This document shows positions 1 to 10,885 of a DNA stretch of 64,000 nucleotides, one piece after another. How positions within the stretch are numbered: position 1 is the stretch's first letter; every line of letters starts with the position of its first letter. A program made the position numbers and the translations under genes. The DNA is from Tupaia tana (taxonomy: Eukaryota > Chordata > Mammalia > Scandentia > Tupaiidae), in NCBI GenBank assembly GCA_026018925.1, contig JAKSZU010000005.1:82263398-82327397 (forward strand), given 5' to 3'. The notes under the pieces were generated by a model, which was not told the DNA's origin, ran no database searches, and saw nothing but the letters and a program-made list of their open reading frames with translations.

Positions 1-24
1 GTAGCTTCTTTCTTCCCACAGTAG

Positions 25-375
25 CAACCATACTCACTCTCTTTATTCTGTACCACAGTGGTAAACTTGATACATTGGGTAGGCCCATAATTATATGAGT
101 ATTCACTCCCTTTGTTGTATATTCTATGAGCTTTGACAAATGTATAACGACATATATTCAGTATTGTCATATCATACAAAATAGTTTTATTGATTTGAAA
201 ATCCTTTGCTTTGCCAATTCATCCCTCTCTCTATCCCCTCTTCCCCAGCCTTTGGCAAACCTCTTTTTGCCTTCATAATTTTGCATTTACTAGAATGTCA
301 GATATCTGGATTTGCACAGTACACAGACTTCTCACAATTTTTAAATGTATTCATTATAAGTAACATGCATGGAAG
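25..375 (-). mobile_element. Old L1M-type LINE 3'-region fragment
   Basis: Read on the minus strand this resembles the 3' region of old mammalian L1M elements. On the plus strand it runs through a recognisable series: a 'gacatatattcagtattgtcatatcata' type motif, then 'attcatccctctct' and 'ggcaaacctctttttgcc'. No open reading frame survives. The match is to a remembered consensus, so the subfamily is uncertain. From 376 to 630 I recognise nothing. Confidence 0.5.
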
Positions 376-629
376 TGAGAATGAGAAGTAGAGGAAGAAC
401 ATTCACCTGGTCTGGTCATGCCATGATGCCCTTCTTTCAGTCTTCCAGCCTTTTGGATCTTGGGCATTGGGATGTGTCTTACATAGTTCAAGCTGACCAG
501 GCCGGGGATGAAAACCCTGCTTTCCATCTGGAATTCTGATTCTCTTGAGCAGTGCATTAATTCTTGCCATAAAACTGGCCCAGTATGTAGACTTTTGAGA
601 CAGATTTATTAATTAATTAATTTATTTTT

Positions 630-915
630 GCAACATTACTTGAAAAAGATTGTATTTTCTCCATTGTATTGCTTTTATTTTATTTCATACATTCAATTAC
701 TGTACATTACTACAGCTTATAAAATGAATTTACCCAACATGAGCACACACTTAAATTTTTTGTTGAAGCTCAGTTAAATCTATTCATATGAATCTCTTTC
801 GGGGCACTCTAATGCATTCCATTGATCTGTTTCTTTTATCACCAATACAAAACTGTCTTGATACCTGTAACTTTGGTGTTTTATAATAGAAAACATTCCT
901 TGTTCTTCTCTCTAG
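630..915 (-). mobile_element. Old L1 ORF2 antisense fragment split by a younger L1 3' end
   Basis: The plus strand reads 'gattgtattttctccattgt' and later 'attccattgatctgtttctt', the usual antisense signature of L1 ORF2. The two halves (630-672 and about 795-915) are separated by a separate short piece at 673-785. Heavily decayed, with no coding potential. From 916 to 1440 I see only AT-rich sequence, a short CA run near 947 and a (TTTG)n run. Confidence 0.5.
673..785 (-). mobile_element. 5'-truncated L1 3' end (lineage subfamily)
   Basis: A T-rich start is followed by 'catacattcaattactgtacat' and 'ttacccaacatgagcacac'. The same end sequence recurs at 42079-42208, which identifies it as the last ~110 bp of an L1 on the minus strand with its A-tail to the left. 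It interrupts an older L1. Confidence 0.5.
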
Positions 916-1406
916 TCCTTGTATTATTGATATTATTCCTTTCATACACACACACGCATACACGCCATGTTGCTTTTCTTGTGAACAAACTTAATTATTA
1001 GATCAATTAAGAAAAAAAAACAGCTAAAATTATTTGTCTTTGCTTATTCCTTATCTAATGTTTTTCTTTTCTTTATGTAGATCCAAGTTTCTGACTTATA
1101 TAATTTCTGTTTTCTCCAATGAACTGCTTTAATAATCTTTGTAAAGCAGATTGATTCCAGATTTTGTGTGAGAAAGTCTGTTTTAATATAAAGTTTACTT
1201 ATGCCTTTCTTAAGAGGAAGAGACAGAAATAAAAAGAGATAAGCACCCTCAGTAGGTTGATCCAAACAAGTTTTTGCAGACAATGAGCATCATGGGTGTG
1301 TCTGTCTGGCATGTACTGACTGACCAAGGAAGTAGATCAATCGTTCATATGGGTCTAACATTGTTAGTACCACAGTGCCTCTGTGGCACCAAACTGGATA
1401 GAAGTT

Positions 1407-1438
1407 TTTTTGTTTGTTTGTTTGTTTGTTTGTTTTTT
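1407..1438. repeat. (TTTG)n simple repeat
   Basis: About six tandem TTTG units flanked by T runs. No TSD was found, so it may be an old A-tail (CAAA on the minus strand) or an independent microsatellite. Confidence 0.85.
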
Positions 1439-1439
1439 C

Positions 1440-2290
1440 TTTGAAGGATAATTATTCAGGGTACAGAATTCTAGCTTGGTAAGGATTTTATTTTTGGTTT
1501 TGAGTATTTTTTTTGTTGTTCTTCTTTTCCTCAGTGCTTCACATAATTCACTCTATGCTCTTCTTGCTTCCCATGGTTTCTGATAACCCAGACATAATAA
1601 TTCTTCTATCTGCTCTGCTGTAATTGAAGTGTGCTCTGCCCCCGGCTTCTTTCTTAGTATTTTCTTCATCTTTGCTTTTCTATAGCTTGAAATGATATGC
1701 CCGCTACAGCTTATTGGTATTTACCCTATGACATATTATCTGCTATTCTGATGAGAGATTAGGTGGGCTACTTTACTTCTGGGAAAATAGTAGTTGCCAT
1801 TGTTTCTGCTCTTTCCTTTGTTTCTTCTTCTTTTGGAGTTCCTACTACAATTATATGACTTTTTTTTGTAGGTATCACACACTCTTGGATATTCCGGGGT
1901 TATTTTCTTCTTTTCTCTTAAGTTTTGAGTTTCTATTCTCACGTACTCAAGTTCACAGAATATTTTATCAACTATGTCCGATCTACAAATTAACCCATCA
2001 ATGGGTTCCTTCTTTTCTGTCACAGCTTATTTTTGATTTTCAACATTATTTTTTTTATCCTTTTTTAGAATCTACATTTCTCTGTTAAAATTATTCATCT
2101 ATTCTGGCATGTCGCCTGATTTTTCCATTATAGCCTTTAGCATTGCTAATCATAGTTTTTGAAATATTCTCTGGTCTCATAATTGCAAAATTATTGCCAT
2201 ATCTGACTCTGGTTTTACTATTTGTTTAGTCTCTTCACATTGCATTTTTGTTTATTTGTTCTGTGACTTTTAGTAGGCCTCATGATTCTT
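1440..2290 (-). mobile_element. Old L1M-like fragment, antisense
   Basis: The plus strand begins 'cagggtacagaattctagct' and passes through 'cccatggtttctgataa', 'cttcttttggagttcctact' and 'tctggtctcataattgc'. This order resembles the antisense 3' region of ancient L1M elements. All frames are broken. The open frames at 1736-2023 and 1855-2088 lie inside it and are chance frames. Confidence 0.55.
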
Positions 2291-2886
2291 TCCTGAAGGG
2301 AAACCATGGTATACTGGGAAAGAGGAACTGTACTAAATAGGGCAATATGGGGCAAAGTGTAGGGGAGAGAAAGCACTCTGTAGTCCCATGATTAGTTCTT
2401 GGTCTTCTGGTCAATCCTGAATTGTAAACTTTATGAATGCTTCTCTTTCCACCCTTCTTTTGGTGGAGTAGTAAAGAGAGGACTAGAGTAGTTTATTTCA
2501 CTTTTCCAGGTGAAACCCCAGTAGGGTAGTAAAAGAGTTTCTCTCAAAGACTATACTTATTAAGATTAACAGAATGTTCTTGACTACTTCAAAACAGATT
2601 TTTCTTCTCTTGGTAGATGCAAAAAGGGATTTTTCTCATTGTTCATGGTGAGGACCTGGTAAAGGTTCTGGTGGTACAACGCAGATAAACTGTGAGAATT
2701 TTCTTATGATTCAGCTCTTCTGGAATATTTAGTCCTCAGACTTGTCCACCCTGATCCTTGGGAATTTATCACTTGGTTCTGGTTATTGTGAACATTTCCA
2801 CTGTGAGTTTCTCTGGCTATGTTGTGGCTGTTTGTATTTGCCCACCTGCCATCTACTGGTCTTTTATATCTTATCTGTTAATGTGC
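2291..2886. other. Unassigned intergenic sequence
   Basis: Nothing recognisable. A chance frame at 2742-3110 runs into the SINE that follows. Confidence 0.5.
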
Positions 2887-3140
2887 TTGCCATAGGAATC
2901 ATGCACTCAACAGAGAGAGACAGTGGGAGTGAAGGTGAGAAATCACCCTTCAAGGGGGATGGCCACACTGCAATTCCCTCTTCTCTACTCCTGAGATTTG
3001 GGGCGAGCGTACACACATACAAACAAATGCGCACGTGCGCACGTATCTGGCATGATTTTCATGCAACCAGGTCTAGGACTCAAACTGCAGTTGGCCATGT
3101 GAGACTCTAGAGCTGAATCACCAGGCTACCTGCTGGCCCC
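2887..3140 (-). mobile_element. SINE-A, old copy
   Basis: Antisense order is intact: a decayed 'tgccatagg' end, the 'gagaaatcacccttcaaggggg' core, the CA-rich linker, then 'actcaaactgcagttggccatgtgag' (decayed B box) and the 'ctgctggcccc' 5' end. The head reads GGGGCCAGCAGGT, typical of the older tier, and there is no surviving TSD. Confidence 0.8.
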
Positions 3141-3369
3141 ATATATATAATTACCTCACATTTGTAATGTTAATTGTCAAACTGTATCCTACATAAATTA
3201 CTATCAACTTACTTTTACTTCATTGCTTCAGATCACATTTATTAAGAGTATGATGACTAACAATAGATGAGACATATTGGTAAATATGTGACTAGATTTT
3301 TAAGATACTTTTTGTTTATTTTGTCTAGATAAGGTGTTTTCCCCCAATATGGTCCCCTAATTTCATTTA

Positions 3370-4893
3370 AAATATAACTTGGCATTTTATTTTATTTTAT
3401 TTTTTTATATGTTTACATATTTTTATTTAAGATACATTTGTACAATGTTAGTTCATATAAAAGGTTTATTTATTCATATATACAATGTGACACTAGAACT
3501 GTCAATGTAAATCATCAGTGATCATTTACCTGTCAAATAATTCAGTTTTCAACCTGGAAAAGGGAAAGTTACAGAGTAAATAGGACAGTAGGAAAATAAA
3601 CCGCATGGGAAATTTATCTAATTCTTTGAGTTTGCCCATGTATGAAATATAATTTTTTATTTTTATTTTTTCATTTCATTTTCTTCCATACATTCAATCA
3701 CATTGTTATTTGTCTTACAAAATGGATATTTCAACAGGTGAACATTTCTCCCTAGTACTGTTGATAAAACTATGAAATATCTTCAACAGATAATACCACA
3801 CCTTTTTTTGCCATTAATGCTTTTCCTCCCTGTCCCTCCCCCAAATGTCCTTCCTCAGACCCTCCTCTTTCACACACACTATATCTGGTATTTACATCTA
3901 TATACTGCGTTTCTATATCCTTTAGACAACTAGTTTCAGTCATAGAGTGCAGACACTTGGTATATATTAAGTGGGGACATACAATGCCTCTCCTTCATAG
4001 CATGGCTTGCTTCACTCAGCAATAAGTCTTCCACATTCATCTACTTCCTGTCAAAAGCCAGGGTTTTGTTGTTTTTTTATGGATGAATAGTATTTCATTG
4101 AGTATATGTGCCACAGTTTTTCTAACCATTCATCAGTTTATGGGCATTTGGGTTGCTTCCATGACTTAGCAATCGTGAAAAGTGCCGCAATAAACATCGA
4201 TGTGTAAGCACTTTTCCAATAAAGTATTCTTCTGTCTTTTGGGTAGATACCAAGGAGTGGGATTGGTGGATCAAAGATCTAAATCTAAGACCTCAAACTA
4301 TAAAACTGCTCCTGGAAAACACCGGGGAAACTCTGGGAGACACTGGGGTAGGGAAAAACTTCTTAAATAAGACTCCCATAGCAGAGTCAATAATCCCCAA
4401 AATAGACAAGCAGGATTACATCAGACTAAGAAGTTTCTGCATGGCAAAAGACACAGTGATTAGAGTGAATAGACAGCCCTCAGAATGGAAAAATATTTTT
4501 GTAAACTATGTGTCAGATAAGGGACTGATCACCAAAATTCACAAGGAACTCAAACAGTTGTTCCAGAAAAAGACAATGAATCCTATCAAAAGATGGGAGA
4601 ATGAGTTGAAAAAACCACTCTCTAAAGATGACATATGAATAGCTAAACGGCATATGAAAAAATGCTCAACATCCCTCATTGTAAGAGAAATGCAGATCAA
4701 AACAACAATGAGATATTACCTAACCCCAGTCAGGATGTCTAAGATTAAAAAAACAAAAAATGATAAGTGCTGGTGAGGGTGTGGTGAAAAGGGAACTCTC
4801 TTACACTGCTGGTGGGAATGTAAATTGGTCCAACCGCTGTGGAGAACAATTTGGAGCTTCCTCAAAAATCTACAAATATAACTTGGCATTTTA
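3370..4893 (-). mobile_element. Twin-primed L1 insertion with 20-bp TSD and 3' transduction
   Basis: Identical TSDs AAATATAACTTGGCATTTTA sit at 3370-3389 and 4874-4893. From left to right: an A/T tail (3390-3407); about 240 bp of non-L1 sequence (3408-3650); an internal A-rich end; the L1 3' UTR and ORF2 3' end on the minus strand (3660-4275); then ORF2 in the opposite orientation (4266-4873). The two ORF2 arms meet at a shared TGGATCAAA (4266-4275), the microhomology expected of twin priming. In the source L1 they were nearly adjacent: one arm ends at the ORF2 motif 'cctcaaaaatctacaaata' and the other begins a few bases downstream. The frame 4441-4638 is ORF2 C-terminal sequence ([27 protein letters not shown]). 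Not competent to move. Confidence 0.9.
3408..3650 (-). other. Candidate 3'-transduced segment of the L1
   Basis: This lies inside the TSDs but beyond the A-rich end of the L1 3' UTR near 3660. On the minus strand it ends with AATAAA (3422-3427) about 15-20 nt before a second A tail at 3390-3407. That is the layout of read-through to a downstream polyadenylation site. Its source locus is not in this window. Confidence 0.7.
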
Positions 4894-4939
4894 GAGTATA
4901 CCCAAAGAATACCACATTCAACAAGTTCTTCATGCCGTA

Positions 4940-5090
4940 ATTCTACCCCCAGACCCACTCAGCCAGGATCCTAGGCATGCATGAGCACACCTATTGAGCC
5001 CAGGGATACCTCTGATAGGAGTCTGGGACTTTCTCATTTGGCCTTGCGCTGTGGAGCATTGTGCTACCGCTGCACCACCTCAGCTGGCCC
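4940..5090 (-). mobile_element. SINE-B, old copy
   Basis: A member of the second tRNA-headed family. On the minus strand it begins GGGCCAGCTGAGGTGGTGCA followed by a 'gcggtagcacaatgctccac' type A-box arm. The body holds the 'ccagggctggatgaa'-type motif in decayed form. Other copies are near 13731, 44125, 51010 and 61751. Confidence 0.55.
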
Positions 5091-5317
5091 AGGTTCTTTT
5101 TATCAAGAACACAGTTCTATTGCAAAATGATCATAAAAAAGAACTAGCTATAAAGACAAAATTGTCTTAAAACAATATAGTGAAACAGATTATAGAGGTT
5201 ATCTATTTTATATCTTGTTGATAGCCAAACTCTACATATCCAATGAAAACCTCTCTTTTCATTTGTTTTGTTCAGAAAGCTTGTTTACCATTTAATTTAT
5301 TTTAAATTTAATTTTTA

Positions 5318-5562
5318 TTTAAAAAATTTTCAGCATAGTGTATGTGCACTTGCTGGAGAGAGACTGAGAGAGGAAAAGTGAGAAACTACCCCCTAGGCGA
5401 ATGCTTTCACCATAATCCCTTTTCCTCTATTCTCCTCTCAGGATTTTGGACAAGTACCCACCCATGCCCAGTGTGATTTTCAAGTTACTGGGTCTGGGGC
5501 TAGAACCACAGTTGGCCACGTGGAAATATAGTGCCTTGACCACCATGCCACCATCTGGCCCC
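5318..5562 (-). mobile_element. SINE-A, old copy
   Basis: The antisense body 'gtgcacttgctggagagagactgag ... ctctattctcctctcaggat' ends in 'gttggccacgtgg ... ccatctggcccc'. It is strongly diverged and belongs to the GGGGCCAG tier. Confidence 0.75.
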
Positions 5563-5800
5563 TAAAAACCTCTTTTATTAAGAAATTTCAAGGAAAAAAT
5601 ATATACTATATTGGATTTTGTTTTTCATTTTATCTATGGCTCACTGGATAGATAAATATTTTATTGCAGAAAAGATCATAAATTAAATGTTACTAATATT
5701 TTTTAATAAATTTGATTTCATGGACTGGGAGGATCGACACCCACATGAACCAAGAGTAACAACCACACCATGCATCCCATTTCCACCACTACTACATTTT

Positions 5801-6067
5801 TTTTTTTTTTTTTTTTTGAGAGATTTTGCTATAGGGCACATGTGCTTGCCAGACAGACAGAGACAGACAGAGAGACAGAAAGCGAGAAATCACCCCCCAG
5901 GGGGGATGGTCACGCCGCAATCCCTTCTCCTCCATTCTCCTCTCAGGATCTTGGGCACGCACACACACATGCCCGGCGTGAGTTTTTAAGCCACTGGGTC
6001 CGGGACGCGAACCGTGGTCGACTACGTGGGAGTCCAGCAACATAGCCATTACTCTAACTGCTGGTCC
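5801..6067 (-). mobile_element. SINE-A, young copy with TSD
   Basis: Near-consensus. The TSD CCACCACTACTACATTTT is perfect at 5783-5800 and 6068-6085, and its end (TTTT followed by AA) fits the L1 endonuclease site. The B box on the minus strand reads GGTTCGCGTCC, the young-tier form. Frames at 5687-5989, 5770-6045 and 5792-6049 are products of this SINE. Confidence 0.95.
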
Positions 6068-6085
6068 CCACCACTACTACATTTT

Positions 6086-6487
6086 AATACACAGTGAAAG
6101 AATCAGTCAGAAATAAGGTTTATGCTACCCTGATTCCATTCCCATGATTCCCAGTACCTATGCTAATAGAACAGGAGGTAGAGTCCATTCAACAATGAGA
6201 GTGATGGGGACAAAGTCCTGCTTGTTTGCCCACTGCCCTTCTCTCTGCTGCATGGCCTGGAAGACCAGCCCTCAACAGGCCACAGACTTTCACTGATCCA
6301 TGGCCCAGCCCTCAACAAGGAGCTAAGAACCCTTAGTTTAGATAATGGTTTGTTCCTCAAAGGTTCGTGTTTTGGAATTTGGTCCCAGTGTAATGTCCTT
6401 AAGAGTGGTGTTTGAGTTATAGAGACACTGCTTTTGTGAATGGACTAGTGCTCTCTTGAAAGACTGAGTGAATTCTAGCTCTCATGG
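6086..6487. other. Unassigned sequence
   Basis: No repeat or gene recognised. It is slightly GC-richer, around 'cctggaagaccagccctcaac', and a 65-codon chance frame lies on the minus strand. Confidence 0.5.
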
Positions 6488-6502
6488 GAAGGGGTTAGTT
6501 CC

Positions 6503-6782
6503 GGGAACCAGCAATTAGCGTAATGGCTATGTCGCTGGACTCCCACGTAGTCGACCGTGGTTCGCGTCCCAGACCCGGTGGCTTAAAACTCATGCCGGGC
6601 GCGTGTGCGTGCGTGCCCAAGATTCCGAGAGGAGAATGGAGGAGAAGGGATTGCGGCATGACCATCCCCTCTTGGGGGTGATTTCTCGCTTTCTGTCTCT
6701 ATGTCTCTCTCTGCCTGTCTGGCAAGTGCACGTGCCCTATAGCGAAAACCTTTCAAAAAAAAAAAAAAAAAAAAAAAAAAAA
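6503..6782 (+). mobile_element. SINE-A, young copy with TSD
   Basis: Full length, with a perfect 15-bp TSD GAAGGGGTTAGTTCC at 6488-6502 and 6783-6797. A box TAGCGTAATGG and B box GGTTCGCGTCC are intact. A pure A tail of about 27 nt indicates a recent insertion. Confidence 0.95.
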
Positions 6783-6797
6783 GAAGGGGTTAGTTCC

Positions 6798-7816
6798 TAT
6801 GAGAACAGGTTGTTTTAAGAGTAAGATGTCAGCTCCCAGGTCTTTCCCTTTGCATATGCTAATGATTGTCTCTGCTTCTGTCAGCCATGTCATGACATGG
6901 CACCAAAGGCTGGATTTTCCAGGGACCAGAATCATACATCAGTTAAACCTCTATTCTTTAAAAATAATCCAGTCTCACTTGTTAGCAACATAATAGCAGA
7001 TTAAAATATGTGGTATGTAAATAATACATTTTTTTTCACTTCTTGCAATTTTTGTATTATCTTCTAAGTCCATGTAAATAGTTTTCAAGATATTTAATTT
7101 CTTGTTCAAAAGAAACTTTAGCAGAAAACCCACTCAAGAAAAATGCTTGACCCATTGAAATTGATTCAGCTCCTCTGAACTTTGCCTTGATAGGAATGAA
7201 AAATTGTCGGATTAGTGAATTTACTGTTAGAAAAAGAGTAAAATAAGCAGAAGGCAATAGAAAAAATAAAATACTTAAACATGACTGATTATCCATGTGC
7301 AGCACACATTTTGAAGATGACAAGGATACTTCAAACACTTTGGTAAAATTTCTTTCCTTTTGAGAAGAAGTGGCATAACATTTAAAAGAATATATAAATG
7401 TTTTTTGTAAAAAAAATTGAGAACTTTATTAAAAGAGCTCTCAAGAAACACACACATGGCCACAGGAGAGAATCTTAGTCAGGCATTGATCTCTTGAGAT
7501 CAGATTTTATTCCCTCCTCTACCTTCCTTCCCCCCAGAAACAGAGAAGATGGGAACACTGTATTTCTGATGAATTAGTTCTTGTGGATCAAGTTTAACAG
7601 TACCTTACTTGTGAACTTTTATTGTAAATCATGAGACTGAACAAATATTTCATGGTTTAAGGTAACTATGCTACAGAACATGGGCATTTTAAAGTACTTT
7701 GACCTATGTATAATAATGAGTTGTCCTGAAAAATGTAAAAGAAAGAATATCAAAACTATAAAACTATTAGATTCAGAAAAAAATAGGAAAATCACAACAC
7801 TTATACTTTTAGTTGT
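6798..7816. other. Unassigned AT-rich sequence
   Basis: I see no assignable repeat or gene. Frames of 60-93 codons here have no recognisable similarity. Confidence 0.5.
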
Positions 7817-7835
7817 CAAAAATGAAAAAGTCTTG

Positions 7836-8107
7836 GGAACCAGCAGTTAGCGTAATGGCTATGTCGCTGGACTCCCACGTAGTCGACTGCGGTTCGCGTC
7901 TCGGACCCGGTGGCTTACAACTCACGCCGGGCGCGTGTGCGTGCGTGCCCAAGATCCCGAGAGGAGAATGGAGGAGAAGGGATTGCGGCGTGACCATCCC
8001 CCCTGGGGGGTGATTATTTCTCGCTTTCTGTCTCTATGTCTCTCTCTGTCTGTCTGGCGATCGCACGTGCCCTATAGCGAAAAACCTCTCCAAAAAAAAA
8101 AAAAATA
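7836..8107 (+). mobile_element. SINE-A, young copy with TSD
   Basis: Full length. The 19-bp TSD CAAAAATGAAAAAGTCTTG lies at 7817-7835 and 8108-8126. B box GGTTCGCGTC. A small duplication of ATT occurs in 'gtgattatttctcgc'. Confidence 0.95.
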
Positions 8108-8267
8108 CAAAAATGAAAAAGTCTTGTACATGTAAGATAAACATAAAACACAGAGCCTGAGGAAATGAGTTAATATATCTGAAACAGATTGGGACATCAT
8201 ATGTTTTAAAATAGATAAGAAGGCTATGTCTGGCAAGGATAGCAGTTATATTGTTACTTATTCTTTT

Positions 8268-8546
8268 TTTTTTTTTTTTTTTTTTTTTCTTGGAGAGGTT
8301 CTTCACTACAGGGCGCGTGCGCTCGCCAGACAGACAGAGAGAGACATAGAGACAGAAAGCGAGAAATCACACCCCAGGGGGGATGGTCACACCACAATCC
8401 CTTCTCCTCATTCTCCTCTCGGGATCCTGGGCACGCACGCACACGCGCCCGGCGTGAGTTGTAAGCCACCGGGTCCGAGACGCGAACCACGGTCGACTAC
8501 GTGGGAATCCAGCGACATAGCCATTACGCTAACTGCTGGTTCCCAA
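8268..8546 (-). mobile_element. SINE-A, young copy with TSD
   Basis: TSD TTACTTATTCTTTT at 8254-8267 and 8547-8560, followed by AAAA as expected of an L1 nick. B box GGTTCGCGTCT on the minus strand. It lies only ~140 bp from another young copy in the opposite orientation, so the two form a near-perfect inverted pair (7836-8107 and 8268-8546). Confidence 0.95.
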
Positions 8547-8560
8547 TTACTTATTCTTTT

Positions 8561-10502
8561 AAAACAGGATTTACTTGGGGTGAGATTAAAATAATCTACA
8601 GAGTTCCTCTATAGTGAGCTACAAATTGGTTTAGCAAATGGTCTAAGTTAGTTACAGTAAACAAACATATGTTGTATCTTATAGAGATGGTTGGTTTAGT
8701 TTGTACCAGATTTTTAAAATATAAATAGTATTAATAATTGTATTGTTTATGTAACTCTGGTTTTACATATTGCTCTTTTATTCACCTTCTGAGCTTGTAT
8801 TCATACATACATAAAATAAACCCGTAAAAGTGTATTTGAGTTTAAATAGAAAATAATGATAAAACATCATGACATATATGAGTTGCTATTGGATATCATG
8901 GATAATTTAGAATAGAATATAAAAATATCTATTTATCCCACAAGTGTTCATTAAGCAGTTATGTTGTGTCAGAAGAATTCTAGGCATTGCCACTTACCAG
9001 TGAGTGCAATAAAGCTTTCTTAAACTGTAACTCTAGAGTTGAAAAGGTTTATGTTCACGTTGGTTTTGAGGTAATCTTGAACATATGAATAATGTTAAAA
9101 AATAAGCTGTCATGGTGATATTTCTGAGAGATCTGGTAACTTTACCAAAGATGCTAAGAAAAAATCTGTAAACTATACATATACAAATAAATGACATATA
9201 CCCAGATATATACATTTTCGAGGGAACCACAGCCCTGTCTCAGTGTCTTAAGCACATCTATCATGACATTACTGAAAACAATGATATATAGAGCCATCTA
9301 TTTGTAAAATTGAGATTAGATTTAATAAATCACTGAAGAGTGACCTAAACTTACCCTAACAAAGATATATAAACAACTAAATTAAGTGGAGATGATACTT
9401 GCAGATTTATCGTTTTTTAAATTAATTTTTACATTTTTCCACAAACATTTACTTTACATAACAACAAATTTTAACTCATACTCTGTAGTTCCTGACAGTT
9501 AATAAACTTTCAAAATTTCAAAATACTGAATTGTAAAGATAATGTTCAATATATGTTTTATAATTTTGTTTGTGACTCTATAACAACATAGTATGGTTTT
9601 AAATATTTTTGAGAAAATATTTACATGTCAGCTACTCAAATTGTTGAAAACCAAATGCCCAGCACTCTAGTCACACATAAACCTTCTCAATTCAGGCCTG
9701 CCCAAGTATTCTGTGATATACCGTCTGCTAGCAAAGATCAGTCTCTTTTTCTTCCTTCAACGTCTTTCTCAAAATAATCCTCTGGTGTGGTTGCTCTTTT
9801 GCAATCTCTACTGATTACAATGCTGGGCAAGAAAAGTCCAGGTTATTTATGTTATAAATTCTTTAATATATATTTTCTAATCCTCTCTGCCAGGCAGAAT
9901 TATTTATGGTACCAGGCCATCTTTCTAAGAGCCTCTGTTAGCTTACTTGAGATCCACCTTAGTTCCATAATTTTCTGATTAATATTCAGATATGACATTC
10001 CAGTTGAAGCCCTGTCCAATAAAGAGTATTTCCAATTTCTGAATCAATGGAGCAAGCATTATGGAACTTATGCAAATAATCCTTCTGTCACAAAATATGA
10101 GTATTTCCAAATATTTTCCAACTCCAGAGGGGTCAGGAAGGAAGAAAAGTGTATGTTTCTATTTAAAGAAACAAACAAGAAAAATATTTTAACATTTTGC
10201 TGAACCTATCAATGACTCAAAAAAAGTAAACTGTTTAAATTGGGAAAACAAAGCATAGTAAATCCTCTTAATTTACAGGATAAAGGATAATAAATGAATG
10301 CAGTTATGCAAAACATGCTCAAAAAATTATTGCATTCACATGTGGGTATGCAATACCAGTAGGGAAAAATGTAGCAGGGTTTTCTTATTTAGCTGAAAGA
10401 ATATCAGGAAGAATACATTTCCTCAAAAAAAGTAACCATAATTCAGAATGGATATATCAGAACAAATATTTTGCATTTAAATGTTGAAGTGAAAAAAATT
10501 GA
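8561..10502. other. Long AT-rich stretch without assigned elements
   Basis: No gene. The piece near 8935-9000 ('aagtgttcattaagcagttatg', 'ctaggcattgcc') could be a very old antisense MIR or similar element, but it is too short and decayed to call. Confidence 0.45.
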
Positions 10503-10700
10503 GCTAACCAGACCACAAATGACTGACTGCAGGTCAAATCCCAACCTTGGTGGTTTGAAAGGAACACTGAGCACATGCTCTTGTGCTCTGGATCTTTAGG
10601 TGATGGGAAAATGGGAGGAAAGTGACTGTGGCATGACCAGGCCTCACGGGGGGGGGGGGGGGAGGGGGACTCTCTCTGTCTTTATCTCTCTCTCTTTTTT
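10503..10700 (+). mobile_element. SINE-A, old copy with G-tract
   Basis: 'gctaaccagaccacaaatgactgactgcaggtcaaatcccaacc' is a decayed head, and 'gggaggaaagtgactgtggcatgacca' is the core. The family's short C/G run (CCCCCCTGGGGGG) has grown here into a run of about 15 Gs near 10650. Confidence 0.65.
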
Positions 10701-10775
10701 GGAATATATATTTGTCCATGTACGTCCTCAAGCAATTTTTTTTATATTTTTTTAAATTTCTTTCTTTTTTTTTTT

Positions 10776-10877
10776 TTGTATATACATTCAATCGCATTGT
10801 TTAGCTTACAATGTGAGCATTTCAATATGGGAACATTTCTCCCCAGTCCCATTGATCAAAATATCTTCAACCAAGAG
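10776..10877 (-). mobile_element. 5'-truncated L1 3' end
   Basis: A T-rich tail (10735-10779) is followed by 'tatacattcaatcgcattgt' and 'gggaacatttctccccagtc'. This is the same 3' UTR end as the L1 copies at 3660 and 55393. Only about 100 bp was copied. Confidence 0.75.
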
Positions 10878-10885
10878 TACTATAA

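Noticed and set aside
4874..5090. Extension of the 3.4-4.9 kb L1 to the right
   Set aside because: The second TSD copy at 4874-4893 closes the insertion; what follows is a separate old SINE-B.
7836..7920. tRNA-like heads of SINE copies as possible tRNA genes
   Set aside because: They have A and B boxes but no proper acceptor-stem pairing with a 3' end, and each continues into the SINE body and an A tail.
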